NCBI GenBank assembly: GCA_026545765.1
Contig: CM048839.1
Location: forward strand, 24,552,566-24,616,565
DNA: 64,000 bases
DNA from: Plantago major
Lineage: Eukaryota; Streptophyta; Magnoliopsida; Lamiales; Plantaginaceae
Direction: 5' to 3'
Position numbers and translations under genes: made by a program. Under the pieces are notes generated by a model. That model was not told the DNA's origin and ran no database searches. It worked only from the letters and a program-made list of their open reading frames with translations. Below, piece by piece: positions 37,394 through 49,700 of this stretch; position 1 is the stretch's first letter, and every line of letters starts with the position of its first letter.

Positions 37394-37940
37394 TCAGATT
37401 CTTGCGGATCTCAGGCACATGGAGTACTTCAATGAGTCCTTCCCGGATGTTAGCTTAAGGCCACAGTATTCTTTCCAAAGAACCTTTGCCACAGCAGAGT
37501 TTCCCATGTAGCATACCTCATTAGTTAGAGGTTGATAAGTCTTGAACATCCATTTGTTAGCACAAATGTGTCGAGTGGCCCCAGTGTCCACCCACCAATC
37601 CATGGAGTTTCCACCAACAAAGTTCACTTCGGAAACAACAGCACTTATATGCATTTCCTCCGTTCCTTGGGTAATACCCAAACTTCCAGCCTCAGCTACA
37701 TTAGCTTGACCACCTCTTCTGTTATTATTACCATTCCTATTGTTCCTTTGGTCTCTGTTGTTGTTGTTGTTGTTGTTGTTACTACGACTGTTATTAGCAC
37801 GATCGTTACAATCTTTAGCCTTGTGGCCTTACCTACCACATACAAAACAATCCCCAACCCACTTCTGGTTAGGAGCAGAAGTCTTGGGGTCATTACGCCT
37901 TCTCTTAGCTCCTCGAGAGCTTTCAGCCTCAACAACATTA
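37394..37940 (-). pseudogene. Tork-like gag end, zinc knuckle and protease
   Basis: The minus strand gives CFVCGR-stop-GHKAKDC near 37850-37815, a CCHC knuckle with an internal stop codon. An Asn/Arg-rich linker encoded by an imperfect GTT/AAC triplet run (37757-37790) follows, then the protease with WWVDTGATRHICANKWMF. The segment ends at 37940 where the CACTA-like element is inserted; the reading resumes at 39225. Confidence 0.8.
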
Positions 37941-39224
37941 CACTACAAGAATAACCGAATTTAGGGACGGATAAAATCCGTCCCTAACTTAGGGACGAAT
38001 CGGCAGTGTTAGAGACGGACTAGGGACGGATAGGCCTATCCGTCCCTAGTCCGTCTCTAGTCCGTCCCTAAATCCGTCCCTATTTAGGGACGGATATAAT
38101 TATCCGTCGGATAATTCTATCCGTCTCTAATTCGTTGACCAAAAAAAAAAAAAAAGAAATTTAGGGACGGATAGATTTATCCGTCTTTAAGTTAGAGACG
38201 GATAAATCTATCCGTCTCTAATGTGCAGAAAACCCTAATTTATACCATTCATCTTCCTCCCATTACCACAAATCTTCCACCACCCACCACTCTTCCTCCC
38301 AACGCTCTTCCACCACCACAACTTCACCCTCCACCACCACCCATCCACCACGCACCTCCACCGCACCACCACAACCCTTCCACCACGCACCACCACCGCA
38401 CCACCTCCACCCATCCACCACCATTCTCCACCATCCTCCACCATCCTCCACCGCACCACCCTTCCACCGCTCCTCCACTGCCTCCCACCATCCTCCGCCC
38501 TTCCACCGCTCCTCCACTGCCTCTAATTCCGCCACTGTCCCACCATCCTCCGCCCTTCCACCGCTCCATCCATTCACAACCACCTCGACACCACACATCT
38601 CGACTTCCACCACCACACCACTTGCCTTCCACCCTTCCACCACCATACCACTCGCCACCACCAGATCCACCAACACACTACCTTCTTCCACCCACTGCAC
38701 CACCACCCTTCCACCGCTCCTCCACCCACCACGGCACCACACAACCAGATCCACCACCACACTACCTTCTTCCACCCACTACACCACCACCACCACCCTT
38801 CCATCGCTCCTCCACCCACCACGACACTACACAACCAGATCCAGATCCACCACCATCCTCCACTACACCACCACCATCCGACCACTTCCGGACTCGGACA
38901 AGAATTTTTAAAATAATTTGAATTTAAAATTTCAAAATAAAAATTATTAGAAATTTTAAAATAATAGCCAGAATTTAAAAAATAGTCAGAATTAAAAAAA
39001 AAATCTATTAGAGACGGATATTTATCCGTCCCTAAAAGTCAACGACTTATTAGAGACGGATAATTCCGTCTCTAACTAGAGACGAATACTTTATCCGTCT
39101 CTAACTCCTTAGAGACGCCAAGTTTGGAGACGGATCTGTTATCCGTCTCTAAGGAGTTAGAGACGGATCGGCATTGATTTAGAGACGGATAATTCCATCT
39201 CTAAATCCTGTTTTTTTTGTAGTG
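37941..39224. mobile_element. CACTA-like non-autonomous element
   Basis: 1284 bp starting CACTACAAGAATAACC and ending TTTTTTTTGTAGTG, with the 3-bp duplication TTA on both sides (37938-37940, 39225-39227). CACTA termini plus a 3-bp duplication define the En/Spm superfamily. Both ends carry many copies of (A)GGGACGGAT or AGAGACGGAT and their reverse complements, the subterminal transposase-binding pattern. The middle (38260-38880) is a CCACCA-rich degenerate repeat tract. No transposase domain is present. It splits the Tork-like gag gene. Confidence 0.9.
38223..38921 (+). repeat. CCACC-rich tract with a 232-codon Pro/His/Thr-rich open frame
   Basis: The interior of the CACTA-like element is made of degenerate repeats such as CTTCCACCGCTCCTCCAC. 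It includes two tandem copies of a unit of about 95 bp (around 38661-38756 and 38757-38850) starting CAGATCCACCA. All frames of such sequence stay open, so the plus-strand frame rich in PPP, HH and PPTT and the minus-strand Gly/Trp/Val-rich frames are most simply artefacts of composition. A captured extensin-like host fragment is an alternative that cannot be excluded. Confidence 0.6.
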
Positions 39225-39961
39225 TTAGCCTTAGAAACATTAGCAAATGGCTTCTTGGCAGCCTTTCTCACATCACTTTCAATCCTCAGCTTTAGGATCA
39301 AGTCTTCAAGTGTCATTTCCTTCTTCTTATGTTTCAGGTAGTGCTTGAAATTATCCCAAGAAGGAGGAAGCTTCTCTATCATCAACGCGACTTGTAGGGG
39401 ATCATTAATCGCCATGCCCTCAGCGGCCAAGTCATGATAGATCCTTTGAAGCTCTTCAGCTTGCTCAAGCACAGGCTTGGCATCCACCATCCTATACTCA
39501 TGGAAACGTGCAGCAACAAATTTCTTAGAGCCAGCATCTTCCACAGTATACTTCTTGAGTAGTGATTCCCAAAGTTCTTTTGCATTCTTTTTCTCATAAA
39601 AAATTTGATACAAGGAATCATCAAGACTCAGAAGTATAATGTGGCGACACATATAGTCGCTGGATTCCCACACTTTGCACGTTTCCTTGGTATTAGGATC
39701 AGCCGGATCCACCTCAGGTTTGTCCTCATTGATAAACCGGACAAGTTGGGGCGAAGGTAAAAAAGTATTTTTTTCTTTCCACGCTTTAAAATTATTTCCC
39801 TTAAACTTTTCCGGTTTATCAAACCCACCAAACCGGATAGGACGTGAGGCATTTGGCGACCGGAAAGGCACTTGAATCACGCCTCAAAGACCGGTAGGAG
39901 GAACGTTTCCGGAACCATTGTTTCCGGGAGCAGTGTTGGTTGAGTTTCCATCAGTAGTCAT
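39225..39961 (-). pseudogene. Tork-like gag, N-terminal part
   Basis: The ATG at 39961 starts MTTDGNSTNTAPGNNGSGNV. A TGA interrupts at about 39880 (after PTGL), then the capsid-type region continues: FGGFDKPEKFKGNNFKAWKE, LSLDDSLYQIFYEKKNAKEL, FHEYRMVDAKPVLEQAEELQ and MIEKLPPSWDNFKHYLKHKK. These are standard Copia gag (UBN2-type) motifs. The frame runs into the CACTA-like element at 39224. Confidence 0.85.
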
Positions 39962-40036
39962 TGTTACTACACAAAAACAGAGAAAGTTAGTAACCGGATA
40001 ATAAAACAAAAAGAGATTTAGCTTAAGATTGTTGGT

Positions 40037-41446
40037 TGTTAGGAATATCTGTTAGTATTTTGATCACTCATCACATGTTCTTATCTTAGCCAGAAAGGTG
40101 ATTAAGTACTCTTGGTTCACTTGAACATTGTAAAAGAGGAAATCACTGAGTATGATTAGTCTAGTAAATCTTGTATTAGGATTATAGGTCTCTGAGTGTA
40201 ATTTTTATTTCAAGAAGACCATGAAGATCAATCCTAGCAATGGAGCTTTTCTGAAGATTAGAAGACTGAAGATTGCACAAGGTTTATGAAGACACAAAGG
40301 TTTAGTCTAACTCAGAAAGACTATGTCATTAATCCTTTCTTAAGTATATTAACTTACTTTCGAAATATGATTCTGGACATATGACATCATGAGTATGGAG
40401 CATGCATGCCATCAGAAGGGCTCATGTATCCGTTGAGACTAAAGGACAATGAACAGTACTATGCATTAATTAATGCATCGGCATAAATGCTGCAAAAAGC
40501 AAGTTCTCTCTGAAACAAGAGATAGTGACTTCTGAGTACATGGTTCAAGATATAAACGGATATAATTTGATAGAGAGCACAACGGATATAATTCAAACGC
40601 CTCTCAAATTTATCTATATATATCACACACTTAGATGCTTGAAAAACATACCTTAGAACGCTCTATCTTGCAAACTTACCATCAAGCAAAGTATTCTCTC
40701 AAGCACTCTACTACCCTTTCTGAAAGCTTTACATTGAAGAATCACTAGTAGTTCTAAGTTGTCGAACCTTAACAAGAGATTGTTATTCGTGAAAGAGTTG
40801 AACTATCGATACCCTTTTGAAGCTCATTCTCCGAGCGGACATCAATTACTTGGGTCAAGAAGAGAGCATCGCCATCCACTGAACAAGTGTATTAAGTAGT
40901 CTTGTTCTATTAGGCTCTCTGAAAACATAACTGAAAAGTTATACGAGAAGCCTCTCTGACAAACCTTATAACCAACACCATCAAGGCGTGGAGTAGAGGA
41001 AGTACTTGATTTGGGAAATCAGGGAATAACTCCAAGGTTATCTGAGTAGAGGAAATACTTAGCTCTAGGAGCTGGGGAATAACTCAGGGGGAACATTTGG
41101 TTGAGAACCATTTGTTTAGGAATCTTAGAATAGGATTATTGTAAGGTGAACTCAATTATCTGTTATAGTGAATTGTAGGTCTCAGAAAGACCGAAGTGGA
41201 TTAGTTGGAGGATTACCCCACCTCCAGATACCACTATACTTGCTGTGTTATTTACCTTTCTGTATTTACATTTCAACAAAGCACACACACACTTATTGTT
41301 TCTGCACTTACCTATCTTAAAGTCTTCCGCGCTCTGAATTTAAGTATCAGAAACCCCTGTGTTTCGAGAATCGTGTTTATCGACAAAAGTTTTAAAAGAC
41401 TATTCACCCCCCTCTAGTCTTTTTACTTTCGTTATCTGGACCAACA
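40037..41446 (+). repeat. 5' LTR of the SIRE-like element
   Basis: 1410 bp. It differs from the right LTR by a few substitutions and small indels (for example a missing TTCTGTTGCTTG-type stretch near 40730), so the insertion is young. A TATA-like TATCTATATATATC lies at 40611-40623. Confidence 0.93.
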
Positions 41447-41558
41447 AGTGGTATCAGGCGGAGGTTCACAAGCCTTCAGATCGAACCTAGATCCCCAGAT
41501 AGGTGAAGAAACTTTGTCCCTCTCTCGAGGACTATATAATTTGTGTGTTAAGTGCGGT

Positions 41559-43907
41559 ATGTCTCGAGTGATGCCCATTCTGAAGCCAGAAAACTACGAG
41601 AAATGGAAGAACAACATGATGCTCCATCTGGAGGCCATTAGTGACGAAATGATCTATGTCATCAATGAAGGGCCTATCAAAATCAGACAACTCAAACAAG
41701 TCACTGAGGTGTCTGATGGAAGAAAAGCCTCAGACAAGGAAGATGAAAGCGAGGATGCGACTGCTAGTGATAGTGGTCGTGTTGCTCGTGGAAGCATTGT
41801 GTATGAAGACAAGCCAAGAGAGCTCTGGACATCTGAAGATGCCAAGAGACACAGATTGGATGGTCAAGCTCGTAATATCATCATCAGATCGACACCTGAG
41901 CACATACAGTGTAAACTGTGGGGTGCTAAAACGGCGAAAGTTGCCTGGCAATTGATTGAAGAAATCTGTGCCGGAACTGAGAAAACCAAAGAAAACAAGT
42001 TCGAAGTTCTTAAATTGAAGTTCTAAAACTTCAAACAATGTCCCACTGAAACTCTGGAAGAACTTGATTTTAGATTTACTACTCTTATGAGTGATATGGC
42101 TGCACTTGGTGAAATCAATAGATACTCCCAGTCAGAAAAGATTAAGACTATTGTCAGAAGTCTCAATCACAACTGGGAACACACTAAGTTCTTTTATTTC
42201 AATCAAGGGATGCCAAATATTACTCCAGTAGAGATCTTCTCTCTTCTTGCTACTGTAGACTATGAGACAACTCAGAGAGAACAAACAACTGAAAAGTTGC
42301 AAAGTGTTGCTCTAATTTCTCAAGGTACTTCTGAAAAGAAGGACACCAAAGAAGCATCTGAAGAAAATGCTCTTGCAGTAAGACACATGAAGAAATTTGT
42401 GAGTCAAGAGATTGAGAGAAGAAAAGCTAAAGAAAAGCTGAAAAAGCATCTTGGCCCAAACTATCATCAGTACAAGAACATACAAATGAACAACTCTCTG
42501 AACACCCCCATTCAGAAAGGTGTTAGTACTGAAGCTGCAGAAATAGGAAATGATATCTGTTTCTATTGTCAAAAGCCTGGTCACTTCAAGAGAGATTGTC
42601 CTGTTTTAAACAAGCTCAAGACAGGTGACAAGAAGGACAGAAGAAATTTCAAGAGAAATCAAAGAGCCTTACTGACTGAAGAAAGGAAGAAGATTCAAAT
42701 TCAACTTGATGCTCTAGACTTTGAGACAGATTCTGAAGATGGAGATTCAGATGACTCAAACCTACCATCACCAGAATTGTGTGGAATCACCCACGATGTA
42801 ATCGACTTTGGCCTTAAGAAGAATGAAATGTTTGGAGTTGCTGAGATTGCTGGTCCAGACATCTCCAACATTGAAATGTGTCTTATGGCTGATGAGGTAA
42901 CTAACAATTCACAATTTCTGTACTATGAGAGTGATGATGGAATTGAGGATCTGGAGTTAGTCAAGAGTGAATTGGATCGTTATGAGAAAGAATTTCTGGA
43001 AGCACAATCCAAAACCAGAATTCTAGAGGAAAGCAAAGAAACTCTTGAAAAAGAGGTTTCTGAGCTAACCAGAGTATCTGAGAACAAGAACGCTGAAATA
43101 GCCTTTCTGAAATCTCAGATATCTGAGAATGAAAATTCTCACAAACTAGCCTTGGATGAACTTACTAAGAAAATGATGAAGTTGCTTTCTGAGAATGAAG
43201 AACTCAGAAAGAAAGAGCTATCCTTCCAATCTTATGCAAAGGCTAGTGACACTCTCACTGAGGTTCAATCCTATCTAAGAGATCCCTTTGAGAAAGGTGG
43301 ACTTGGACTTGATGAACAATCGAATAATTCATCTCCTCTGAAGAAGAGTGATGAAAGGTTGACCTTTGTAAAAAGTCGACAGAATGGTTCTTCAACCACC
43401 TATAGCATTGGTCAGAAAGCTAAGGTAGTTGACAAAGGAAAAGGAGTAGCAACCCAGCCTTTGAAAGAACAACAAGTTCACAAGAAACTTGTGGATAAGG
43501 TTTCTGAAAAGAAACATAACCCTCAGACATGTAACCATCCACATTGCTACATTACTAGGAAAGGAAGAATTGCTGGGATAGGCAAATTCTCTACTGTACC
43601 AATTTATGAAAATAAATATGGTGCAGAAACTAGTAAGGCTTCTGAAGAACGCATTCAGAAAGCCAAAGGTGTTCGAAATGGCATTGGCTATCGTGCTATT
43701 GGAAAAGTTCTTCTACAACAATATAAGGAAGGACAAGAACAATGGCACAAGGCTGATATTGCACGTAGCAATAGACAGAAGTGGAAGAAATCTCAAGCCA
43801 CTGAAAAACTGAATGCCAGAGCTAGACGGAACCTGGCCAGAAAGACTAAGTTTGCTGAAAAGCAACCCCGTAAACCTGTGGTCGAAAGCACCAAAAGGAA
43901 CACCTAG
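41559..43907 (+). pseudogene. SIRE-like gag with zinc knuckle and coiled coil
   Basis: The start codon at 41559 begins MSRVMPILKPENYEKWKNNM, the usual Copia gag opening. A TAA at 42024-42026 interrupts, but the same frame continues to 43907 (LDFRFTTLMSDMAALGEINR, SEKIKTIVRSLNHNWEHTKF). The CCHC knuckle is CFYCQKPGHFKRDC at about 42561-42602. After it comes an acidic region and a heptad-rich segment of about 150 residues (SELDRYEKEFLEAQSKTRIL onwards), then a basic tail (ARARRNLARKTKFAEK). A single nonsense codon in a frame of about 780 codons means decay is very recent or the stop is read through in some way. Confidence 0.85.
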
Positions 43908-44087
43908 AAACACCCCAAGAAGGAAGATTGAGATCAAAATTACTGATTTTATTACATCTCCTTCTGATCAAGTTAGACAAAAATAAACTCCCAAGAAATT
44001 CACTAAAATGTGGATTCCTACTGGAAGAATGTTTAGTCTAAATGGTTCTATCTCTGAAGCAAGAACCTAACTCCTGTTTCCTGTTTT

Positions 44088-45701
44088 GTGCAGAACGCCT
44101 CTTGGACTAAGGCTCAATGGCTATTTGATAGTGGGTGCGGAAAGCACATGACAGGAGACAAAGCAAATCTGGTCAACTACAAAGCTTGCAACAATGGACC
44201 AGACATCGATTTTGGAGGAGAATTAAATCCTCTCGGGATTTGGCAACGTCAAATTAGGATCATTAACAATCACCGACGTATTACATGTTAAGGGTTTGAA
44301 ATATAATCTATTTAGCATGAGCCGGTTTGCATAAGGATTTCTTGTGAAATTCAAAGCAAAGTATTGCAAACTTATTGACAATGAGTCAAAGCATACCTTG
44401 GTTGCTCGTGGAAAGGCGATCTTTATGTTCCGATGGGCATCTCGCCACAATCGAAGAATGTCTCATGGTGAGTCAATCAGTCACATGAAGAGCACGGTTA
44501 TGGCACAAAAGAATGAGTCACTTGAATTTTAAAACTCGAACAAACTTGCAAGAAATAGTTAGTGGTTGGCCTTCCCAAAACATCTTCGAAAGGATGGTAT
44601 CTGCTCGCCGATGGGGAAACAATCCAAAATCTCTTTCAAGTCCAAAATCGACACTCTAAGTGTTAGACCAACGCAACTATTACATGGATCTTTGTGAATC
44701 ATCGTAACTAGTTATGCAGGAAAGAAGTATGGTCTTGTTGTTGTAGATGACTTCTCAAGATTCACTTGGGTTGTCTTTACGAAGCACAATCGATGCAAGG
44801 GTGGAGATACCAAACTTGCTGAATAAGCTTGAAGTCATGAAAAATGACAAGGTATCTGCAATCAGAACAGACCATGGTACTGAGTTTGTCAACCAGTACA
44901 ATAAGGAGTTTTGTACCAGCAAAGGTATACAACACCAACTTTCCTCTGTAAGAACACCACAACAAAATGGTGTTGCAGAAAGGAAAAATAGAACACTTAA
45001 AGAAGCAGCAAGGACAATGCTAGGCGACCTTTGAGATAAGTGAAGTTTATTGGGTTGAAGCTGTAAACACAGCATGCTACACTCAGAACAGATGTTTGAT
45101 AAACAAACACCATGACAAGACCCCTTATGAACTCTTGGTTGGTAGACCCCCTAATATCAAACATCTAAAAATATTTGGTTGTAGATGTTTTGTTCTTAAC
45201 AATGGAAAAGAGTATCTAAGAACATTTCAACCAAAGGCAGATGAAGGTGTGTTTCTTGGTTATTCTATGAATAGCAAAGCATACAGAGTTTACAACAAAA
45301 GAACAAAGGAGATTGAAGAATCAGTTCATGTTGTATTTTATGAAGGAAGCAAGAAAACACCCCATGCTGATGAACTCTCAGAAAGGTTCAAGGAACTAAT
45401 GATAAAGGATTCTGAAGAAGAACCCTCAGAAAGGAAAAACATTATTGTGGAAAGAGAGGATGATTCTGACGAAGAAAAGCATGAAATGCCTAGTAACAAC
45501 CAGATGATTCTCAGACATGATGAAGAATTTCCTATGAGAATTCCAGAAATGGAAACTGAAGATGTTCATCAGAGAGCTAATTCTGGAAATGACCTCTCTG
45601 ACAGGCATGTCCCAGAAAGCTCTCACTTCTCAATGGTTGAGATTAAAACAAAGCAAGTAATGTCTGTTGAGAAATGCAGACATGGCCCACTACGAATTTA
45701 A
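44088..45701 (+). pseudogene. SIRE-like protease and integrase remnants
   Basis: The protease motif is WLFDSGCGKHMTGDKANLV at about 44115-44170. Integrase pieces follow in broken frames: VVVDDFSRFTWV near 44735, SAIRTDHGTEFVNQYN, the glutamate block TPQQNGVAERKNRTLKEAAR, then from 45096 KTPYELLVGRPPNIKHLKIF and FLGYSMNSKAYRVYNKRT. The zinc-binding N-terminal part (44300-44680) is heavily shifted. After 45701, where RT should begin, nothing resembling RT or RNase H is present. Confidence 0.85.
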
Positions 45702-46005
45702 TGAAGTACAAAGGACGTACCACGCCTATGCAGATGCAAAGACACGCATTCATATTCAGCTATATGTATGTTGTATCTATGTACATTTTGTCTGCTATAT
45801 ATATAGGATTTGGGCAAAAGACAAACACTTTTACCAATTCCGAAATTTCAAACTTGCATCAAAACAGCAAAACCTCTCAAGATTTCTGCAAAACCCCCTC
45901 TGCAAACTCAACTTCTTGTGCTTAGTCTTCTGAAAAGACAGACTAATCTCGATTAATTGTGCAAAATTCATTTGAAAAACACTCATTCAAAACTCTATAT
46001 AAGAG

Positions 46006-46245
46006 ATGGCACCTAAGAAGATGACCACCAAGAACCCTAAGGCCGCAACATCTGCTCCTGCTGAAAAGCAAGGAGGAAAGGAACTTAAGGTATTGAATAA
46101 ACGCCTTCTGGGAAAGTTTACCCCATCGGACTGGAACCCTAACCACAAAATGAATTGGGGAGCTTTTCTAGTAAAGAGGTATGTACCAGCAGATGGAGCA
46201 GTTCATGTCCCAGTTCCGCCATCACCCACACCCACCCCCGTCTGA
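46006..46245 (+). pseudogene. Start of the extra (envelope-position) ORF of the SIRE-like element
   Basis: The open frame starts MAPKKMTTKNPKAATSAPAE, a Lys/Ala/Thr-rich basic N-terminus, then RLLGKFTPSDWNPNHKMNWG and a Pro/Thr end. It lies in the position of the envelope-like ORF of SIRE elements. It has no signal peptide or transmembrane segment. It appears to continue at 46758 after an inserted sequence: PPS would join RPERKMILEM if a TCA duplication (46222-46224, 46758-46760) marks the insertion. Confidence 0.55.
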
Positions 46246-46757
46246 TAGCTAGTTATGTATCTGTATGTTCGGATTTTTTTTCATATTTACACTTGTTTGG
46301 ATAATTTCTCCAGCTCCGAATATTACTTTTTTATTCATTGAAATATTTTCCGTATTATTGATTTATTATCGAACATTATATTGATTAAATAGGTGAACTA
46401 CGAAAAATAGGGATTAATATGAAATAAATAGTGACGGAATTAGTGACGGAATTCACAGTGACGGAATTTCAAATTCCGTCACTAGTCCAATTAAAATATT
46501 TAGCGACGGATAGATTCTATCCGTCGCTAAATATAGTGACGGATAGAATCTATCCGTCGCTATATTTCGGAATTAAAAAAAAATAATAATTGGTCAATCC
46601 GTCGTCCAATCCGTCGCGAATTGGACGACGAATTGTTATCCGTCGCCACAGCTCCAGGGGGCGACGGATTTTCTATCCGTCGCCAGAGCTGGGGCGACGG
46701 ATAGCTGGCCTGTAGCGACGGATCTATCCGTCGCTACAGGCCAGATTTTTTGTAGTG
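46225..46757. mobile_element. CACTA-related fragment, one clear end
   Basis: It is rich in GTGACGGAAT, GCGACGGAT and ATCCGTCGC inverted copies and ends TTTTTTGTAGTG, which is a CACTA right terminus. The expected CACTACAA left end is not visible. The left limit given assumes a TCA duplication and may be wrong. It interrupts the extra ORF of the SIRE-like element, so it inserted after that element or travelled with it. Confidence 0.55.
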
Positions 46758-49700
46758 TCAAGACCAGAAAGGAAAATGATATTGGAGATGCTGAAGAATT
46801 CCCATATCTACAAGCTTCTATCTGCTGCACCCAATGGACTATCCACACTGGATGTACTGGAGTTCTATAACAACTCCAAAATCTTCACAAAAGTTGTGAA
46901 TGATGAAGAAGAAAAATACATGCAGACTGAAGTCCAAGGACAAGAAATTGTTCTAGACTGCAAGACTTTCTGCAAGATATTCCGATTGAAAAATCGAGGA
47001 ACATTTGAAGACATCAACATCAAGGACGCTTCCATGATTCAAGGCGTCAAGGAGCTATTTGAAGTAATCCAGTTAGAAAATGCAAAGGGTTGTCCAGGAG
47101 ACTTTGTTCTGAAAGCCATCAGAACTAGTCATCTCCAGAAACACTGGAGTACTTTAGCTCTTATTCTGGTTCGTTGCTTTGATGGCAACAAGGGTGGAGT
47201 AGACCAGATAAGCATGGAGAGATGGATGATGATGCATCTTATGAACAAGAAGAATGAAGGGCAGGAAACCCACTTCAATTGGGGGAAGTACGCCTTCAAC
47301 AAATTCCTTGGACATATTGAGGAATTTGAGCCCAAAATCATCAATGGCCTTGCTGAGCCAAAGGCCAATATGCACTTTGGTCTCAGAATCTGTTACATTC
47401 TGGAAACAATGGGAATCAATCTCAGAGAGAGGCAGGAAATCCCAGTCACCAACTCTCTCTTCAGACACGCTTTTGAAGAAAAGGAGAAACTTGCTGCTGA
47501 GAACGCACTCAGAAAGGCAGAAGAAGAAGAAGAAGAAAATACCTAGCAAGGTGAGGAGGTCTCTGAGCAAGCTAAAGCTAAACCTCCAGTTGCCAAGAGA
47601 AAGAGGACTCATAGCAAAAGAGCCTCCAAGTCCCTAATCATACAAGAGGCACAACCTTCTGGAGACAAGGTCTCAGAAGATGTTGGACGCTCAGAAAGGC
47701 AAATCCAGAATGCCCCAAGAGTCCTGAACCAGAATACTCCAGAACTCTCCAGAGATGATAGAAATATCATAGATGGGTCTGCACCAACACAGAATAGTGA
47801 TTCTGAGGATGATGAAGTACTTGCAAAAGTACTCAAAAGGTTCAAGTATGAGACCCATGGAGGAGCTTCAAGCTCAGCTCTTCAGAAAGACAATAGCCCC
47901 TCTGCCCAGCAGGAAGAAGAAGGCCTGGGTGAGGAAGATAGAATGATGGAAGATGTTGCCATTGCTTCCACATTCACAATGCCAGCACTTAATATTGCTG
48001 AAGAAAACCCTGTTCTTGAACAAGTTCCTCAACCTTCTGAGAGAGCTCAACTCTCAGAAAGGGATCAAACTGAGATGGAGACTCAAAATGATACTGCAGA
48101 GGAGAACAACAATGAGCACAGAGAGACTGTGGAATCACCACAAGTCCAAGAGATTAATGATCAGCCTGACTCTATTCAGGTAACAAAGATAGTTTGTATC
48201 TAACATGTCAACATAATTGTATGTTAACTTGTTACTCATAAGCTGTATTTGTTACATCCCAACTTGGAGACACACTTTCAGGGGGAAGAAAACTTGTCCA
48301 CCCCCTTGAATCAAGAAGAGGTTCCTTCAACCTCAGAACATCAAGAAGAGCCTGTCCCACAGGTAGTAAAAGTTATCTCTGAACAAGAAATAGCTAACTA
48401 AAATTGCTCTTATGTTCTAATATTCTTAATGTCTCTTCTTAGGCTCCAACTGAGGAAGTAGTGGTGGTGGAACCAACACCCCAAAACCTAGAGATTCCAG
48501 AAGCTGAAAAGCTTTCTGATAAAGTATTTACTGAGCCTTCTGCTGAGAAGGTAAGTAATCAGTAATAATCTTCTTCAAAGAATGCTCTGGAAAACCCATT
48601 ACTAAATCTTTTATGTTTGTTCTTACAGGCTCAATCAAAAGAACAATTGGAAGGAAAGACTGTGGTCTTATCTCCTCCAAAAGAAACTAAAACTGCTGAA
48701 CAAGCAGTAACTGCAGAAAAGGAGCCAGAAACCCCCAAGGTTTCTGAGGAACATGCTACTGAGCTTCCTCACTTGGAAGTAAGTGAAGACTCAGAAAGCA
48801 CTTTTCCACCTATCTTTTCTGTTAACAGTTTCTAAACATATTTGATTTTAATTCTCAGGTTCAAGCAGAAAGAAAGGTTGATGAGGATAAAACTTCTCCT
48901 CACACCAAAGTATATAAGGCCTCTGTGCCCAAGCAAACAGAAGTACAAGATAATGAGCCTAGTGTTTCTACACAGGTATGCTCAGAAAGCCTATTTTCGC
49001 TTACAGATACTAAAGTAGTTTGAGCAAAACTAACTTGCACACTTTCTTTCAGGCTCAAAGTCTAGTGCCAGTTGATTTACTCAAGGATTTCCAGAAGCAC
49101 ACTTTAAAGAAACATCTCAAGTGCTTGAATAATGGCGTAAACTCGAAAGGTGACCTTCAAGTAGCCAGAGTAATCGACGTCCCAGAAAAGAGAGAAATTG
49201 CCCTAAATCTGGAGGATTATATCCATGCATTGTTCCCAACAGAGTCCTACTCATTTGCCACTCTGATGCATGAAGACTTCATTCATGAAGTAGCACAAAG
49301 ACTTATAGCAGATTTCAAGTCTGCGGATGCTCAAACCCAAGAGCAGATGGTTACCCATCCTGCCTTGCCCAGCAAGCTCACTACTTATCCTGCTGAACAA
49401 GAAGAAGTTAATGGGAGGATGATTACATTCCCAAATGTGATCAACCTGGTTTCAGAAGATGATGAGGAGATGGACGAAAATGATTATCAAGAACCTCCCT
49501 CTGAGCATCCAAACCAAGAAACAAAGAACAAGAGTGATGATGATGATGATGATCAGAATGATGATCCCCAACCTGGACAAGGCGGGATTCAGAAAGCTAG
49601 CAAAGAAAGTGGAGAAAAGGCTACTCCCTCAATTGCTCAGAAAGCTCCATCATCATCACCTCCCAAGTCTCATCAAGATACCCAACAAGTTGAACACAAT

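Noticed and set aside
38223..38921. 232-codon Pro/His/Thr-rich ORF as an extensin-like gene
   Set aside because: It lies wholly inside a CACTA-like element and is made of CCACC repeats that keep several frames open on both strands. It has no signal peptide and no extensin SPPPP pattern.
45995..46008. TATATAA just before the ATG at 46006 as an internal promoter of the extra ORF
   Set aside because: The TATA-like sequence is only about 5-10 bases from the ATG, too close for a start site and leader, and AT-rich matches are common here.
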